Assembly: GCF_029626145.1 (NCBI RefSeq)
Contig: NZ_JARUBJ010000002.1
Location: forward strand, 6,024,501 to 6,088,500
From: Micromonospora sp. WMMD961
GTDB lineage: Bacteria > Actinomycetota > Actinomycetes > Mycobacteriales > Micromonosporaceae
Direction of reading: 5' to 3'
DNA length: 64,000 nucleotides
Part shown: positions 61,512 to 64,000 of the stretch, piece after piece
Layout of the letters: every line of letters begins with the position of its first letter
Position numbering within the stretch: the stretch's first letter is position 1
The notes under the pieces: generated by a model
What the model was told of the DNA's origin: nothing
What the model saw: only the letters and a program-made list of their open reading frames with translations
Databases searched by the model: none
Position numbers and translations under genes: made by a program

Positions 61512-62699
61512 TCAGCGGGCGCCGAGCAGGTGCTCGACGGCGAGCTGGTTGAGCCGGACGAAGGCGAAGCCCCGGGCGGCCACCGCGTCGACGTCGACGT
61601 CCTCGAACGCGGACCGGTCGGCCAGGAACTCCTGGTAGCCCTCGCCGTCGTTGAGCGTCGGCGTGCTCAGCTCGCCGACCTTGCTGGCGGCCAGCGCCTC
61701 GACCACCTCGGGGTCGGCGCGGAACGCCGCCGCCCGCTCCTTGAGCAGCAGGTAGGTGCTCATGTTGGCGGCCGCGGAGGCCCACACCCCGTCCATGTCC
61801 TCGGTGCGGGACGGCTTGTAGTCGAAGTGCCGCGGCCCGTCGTAGGTCGGCCCGCCGTTGGGGCCGCCGTTCTCCAGGAGGTCCACCAGGGCGAACGCGT
61901 TCATCAGGTCACCGTGGCCGAAGACCAGGTCCTGGTCGTACTTGATGCCGCGCTGGCCGTTGAGGTCCAGGTGGAACAGCTTGCCCTGCCAGAGCGCCTG
62001 GGCGATGCCGTGCGCGTAGTTGAGCCCGGCCATCTGCTCGTGGCCGACCTCCGGGTTGAGGCCGACCATCTCCGGATGGGCCAGCTGGGAGATGAAGCCG
62101 AGCGCGTGCCCGATGGTGGGCAGCAGGATGTCGCCGCGCGGCTCGTTGGGCTTGGGCTCCAGGGCGAACCGCAGGTTGTAGCCCTTGTCGATGGTGTACT
62201 GGGTGAGCAGGTCCACCGCCTCGCGGTAGCGGTCCAGCGCGGCGTGGACGTCCTTGGCGAGGTCGTACTCGGAGCCCTCGCGGCCACCCCACATGACGAA
62301 GGTGCTGGCGCCCAGCTCGGCGGCCAGGTCGACCTGGCGCAGCACCTTGCGCAGCGCGTAGCGGCGAACGTCGCGGTCGTTGCTGGTGAAGCCGCCGTCC
62401 TTGAAGATCGGGTGGGTGAAGAGGTTGGTGGTCACCATCGGCACCACCAGACCGGTCTCGTCGAGGGCCTTGCGGAACCGCGCGATGTGCTGGTCACGGG
62501 TGGCGGCGTCGGCGCCGAACGGGATCAGGTCGTCGTCGTGGAAGGTGATGCCGTACGCGCCCAGCTCGGCGAGCCGGTGCACTGCCTCGACCGCGTCGAG
62601 CTCGGGGCGCGTGGCGTCACCGAACGGGTCACGGGCCTGCCATCCGACGGTCCAGAGCCCGAAGGAAAACTTGTCGGCGGGAGTGGGACGGGGTGCCAT
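61512..62699 (-). CDS. xylA: Xylose isomerase
   Basis: 395 residues, actinobacterial class I type. It interconverts D-xylose and D-xylulose. Catalytic and metal motifs: [13 protein letters not shown] (His), [65 protein letters not shown] and [20 protein letters not shown] lies before ATG 62699. First gene of the xylAB operon, divergent from the ROK regulator. Confidence 0.97.
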   Translation of the reverse strand: MAPRPTPADKFSFGLWTVGWQARDPFGDATRPELDAVEAVHRLAELGAYGITFHDDDLIPFGADAATRDQHIARFRKALDETGLVVPMVTTNLFTHPIFKDGGFTSNDRDVRRYALRKVLRQVDLAAELGASTFVMWGGREGSEYDLAKDVHAALDRYREAVDLLTQYTIDKGYNLRFALEPKPNEPRGDILLPTIGHALGFISQLAHPEMVGLNPEVGHEQMAGLNYAHGIAQALWQGKLFHLDLNGQRGIKYDQDLVFGHGDLMNAFALVDLLENGGPNGGPTYDGPRHFDYKPSRTEDMDGVWASAAANMSTYLLLKERAAAFRADPEVVEALAASKVGELSTPTLNDGEGYQEFLADRSAFEDVDVDAVAARGFAFVRLNQLAVEHLLGAR

Positions 62700-62777
62700 G
62701 AGCAACCTCCGGGGTGGTGTTGTCCGCTATTTGTTCAGCCATTGAATTATTTGCCCGCCCTATGGCACTGTCAAGGG
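62700..62777. promoter_or_regulatory. Divergent xylA / ROK regulator promoter region
   Basis: A 78-bp spacer with an AT-rich core at about 62729-62753 that includes the weak dyad TTCAGCCATTGAA. It is the only place for both promoters and a xylose operator. Confidence 0.55.
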
Positions 62778-64000
62778 GTGAGCCTCACCCACGCCCCGGT
62801 CGGCGCAGTCCGTCAGGGCAGTCTGCGCGAGCTCAACCTCGCCCTGGTCCTCGGCCGCATCGCCGCGGCCGAGCGCCCTCCGTCCCGGGCCGACCTGGCG
62901 ACCGCGACCGGCCTCACCAGAGCCACCGTGTCCGCGGTGGTCGAGGACCTGCTCGCCGGGCGCCTGGTCAGCGAATCCGACCCGGCTCCCCGCTCCGGCG
63001 CCGGCCGCCCGGCACGGGGGCTGGTCCTGGCCGACCAGGGGCCGGCCGGGCTCGGTCTGGAGGTCAACGTCGACTACCTGGCGGTCTGCGTGGTGGACCT
63101 CGCGGGTGAGGTGCGGCACCGCACGGTGCACCGGGCCGACCTGCGTCCGGTGGCCCCCGCCGACGCCCTGGCCCAGCTGGTCGAGATGGCCGGGGTCGCC
63201 CGTGCCGACGCCGCGGACCAGGGCCTCACCCTGATCGGAGCCGCGCTCGCGGTGCCCGGCCTGGTGGACGACGCCGGCCTGGTCCGGCTCGCGCCGAACC
63301 TCGGCTGGCAGGACGTGCCGGTGCCCGCTCTGCTCGCCGAGCATCCTCCACTGGTCGAGCAGGTGCCCGGCGTCCCCGTCCTGGTGGTGGACAACGAGGC
63401 CAACCTCGCCGCGCTCGGTGAGCTGCACGCCCGGCCGCCCGGCCCGTCCAGCTTCCTGCACATCTCCGGGGAGGTGGGCATCGGCGCGGGCATCGTGCTG
63501 GACGGGGCGCTGTTCCGTGGCGTCCGCGGTTGGAGCGGCGAGATCGGGCACCTCCCGGTCCACCCCGAGGGTCGTCCGTGCCGTTGCGGCGGTCAGGGCT
63601 GCCTGGAGCAGTACGCCGGCCAGGAGGCGATCGTGACCGCCGCCGGGCTGGCCCGGGCGGAGCTTCCGGCGGACACCGCGACGGCGCGGCTGGCCGAACT
63701 GGCCGAGGCCGGCGACGCCGACGCGCTTCGGGCGCTGCACGACGCCGGAACCGCGCTCGGTGTGGCGGTGGCCGGCGTCGTCAACCTGCTCGACCTGGAC
63801 ACCGTGGTGCTCGGCGGCGGTTATGCGGCCCTGGCGCCCTGGCTGTGCCCTCCGGTGCTCGCCGAGATCGCCAGCCGGGTGCTGACCGCCGCCTGGTCAC
63901 CGGTGACGGTCCGGCCGTCCACGCTCGGCGCGGAGGCCGCAGCGGTGGGAGCCGCCGGCTCGGTCGTCCGTCGGATCGTCGCCCAGCCCGCCGGTTGGCT
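62778..64000 (+). CDS. ROK family transcriptional regulator (XylR-type), 3' end beyond window
   Basis: The visible 407 residues have an N-terminal winged helix (RADLATATGLTRATVSAVVEDLLAGRLV) and a ROK domain (GLGLEVNVDYLAVCVVDLAGEV, VLVVDNEANLAALGE, GVRGWSGEIGHLPVHPEGRPCRCGGQGCLEQYAG with the zinc-binding cysteines). Its divergence from xylAB makes it the probable xylose-responsive repressor. GTG start with AAGGGG close upstream. Confidence 0.9.
   Translation, partial: MSLTHAPVGAVRQGSLRELNLALVLGRIAAAERPPSRADLATATGLTRATVSAVVEDLLAGRLVSESDPAPRSGAGRPARGLVLADQGPAGLGLEVNVDYLAVCVVDLAGEVRHRTVHRADLRPVAPADALAQLVEMAGVARADAADQGLTLIGAALAVPGLVDDAGLVRLAPNLGWQDVPVPALLAEHPPLVEQVPGVPVLVVDNEANLAALGELHARPPGPSSFLHISGEVGIGAGIVLDGALFRGVRGWSGEIGHLPVHPEGRPCRCGGQGCLEQYAGQEAIVTAAGLARAELPADTATARLAELAEAGDADALRALHDAGTALGVAVAGVVNLLDLDTVVLGGGYAALAPWLCPPVLAEIASRVLTAAWSPVTVRPSTLGAEAAAVGAAGSVVRRIVAQPAGW

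Overview
The window is high-GC actinobacterial DNA, most like a Micromonospora or a close relative (Micromonosporaceae). Evidence: very high GC with strong third-position GC; many GTG starts; pervasive 1-, 4- and 11-bp gene overlaps; a tRNA-Arg(TCT); a group 2 sigma-70 factor; SigE-type ECF, GntR, MurR/RpiR, LacI and ROK regulators; and actinobacterial families such as DUF6158, DUF6232, DUF3817 and SCP2. It reads as a chromosomal segment without plasmid, phage or intact transposon genes. Annotation is from sequence inspection only.

Layout. 1-12.6 kb: a divergent CobB/CbiA-like protein running off the left edge, SURF1, an ATP-dependent DNA ligase, a broken 13E12/DUF222-type gene that keeps an SOS-box-like site, an M20 dipeptidase, an M48 protease, a P-loop kinase, a rhodanese, the cbiB-cobQ pair and an ssb paralogue. 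12.8-25.5 kb: an HPF/RaiA-like protein, an alpha/beta hydrolase, tRNA-Arg, three scattered VOC proteins, a three-gene cassette divergent from a mini-GntR regulator, an ECF sigma/membrane-protein pair, two lipoproteins and a kinase / kinase-like / response-regulator operon. 25.5-35.7 kb: PlsC-like acyltransferase, glycogen-debranching-type glucosidase with an SCP2 partner, CBS protein, asd, and a catalytic/non-catalytic M16 peptidase pair. 35.8-37.1 kb: a DAHP synthase behind what looks like an aromatic-amino-acid attenuator with a Tyr-Arg-Trp-Phe leader peptide. 37.5-43.4 kb: small conserved proteins, NlpC/P60 cell-wall hydrolase, sigma factor. 43.7-50.8 kb: murR-murQ, an epimerase-like reductase, SDR, dTMP-kinase-like protein, a nucleotidyltransferase/BON/metallophosphoesterase/mini-membrane-protein operon and TspO. 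50.8-58.1 kb: M23 peptidase, then a complete alpha-glucoside uptake and hydrolysis locus (LacI-type operator, binding protein, two permeases, LacI regulator, GH13 glucosidase). 58.5-64 kb: MFS exporter, xylB, xylA and a divergent ROK (XylR-type) regulator cut by the right edge.

How the parts work together. The clearest physiological units are sugar catabolism (alpha-glucosides and xylose, each with its own regulator), cobamide assembly (cbiB-cobQ), cell-wall turnover and recycling (murQ/murR, NlpC/P60, M23), and aromatic biosynthesis under probable attenuation.

Oddities. The most unusual signals are the aromatic leader/attenuator before the DAHP synthase; a CobB-like protein whose glutaminase cysteine and other motifs are replaced; a dispersed set of about ten long intergenic palindromes with shared end motifs; a MITE-like inverted repeat that supplies the stop codon of the broken SOS-linked gene; an apparent CTG start codon on the GH13 glucosidase; and several in-gene or gene-end tandem repeats, including a five-fold octapeptide repeat at the end of CbiB.
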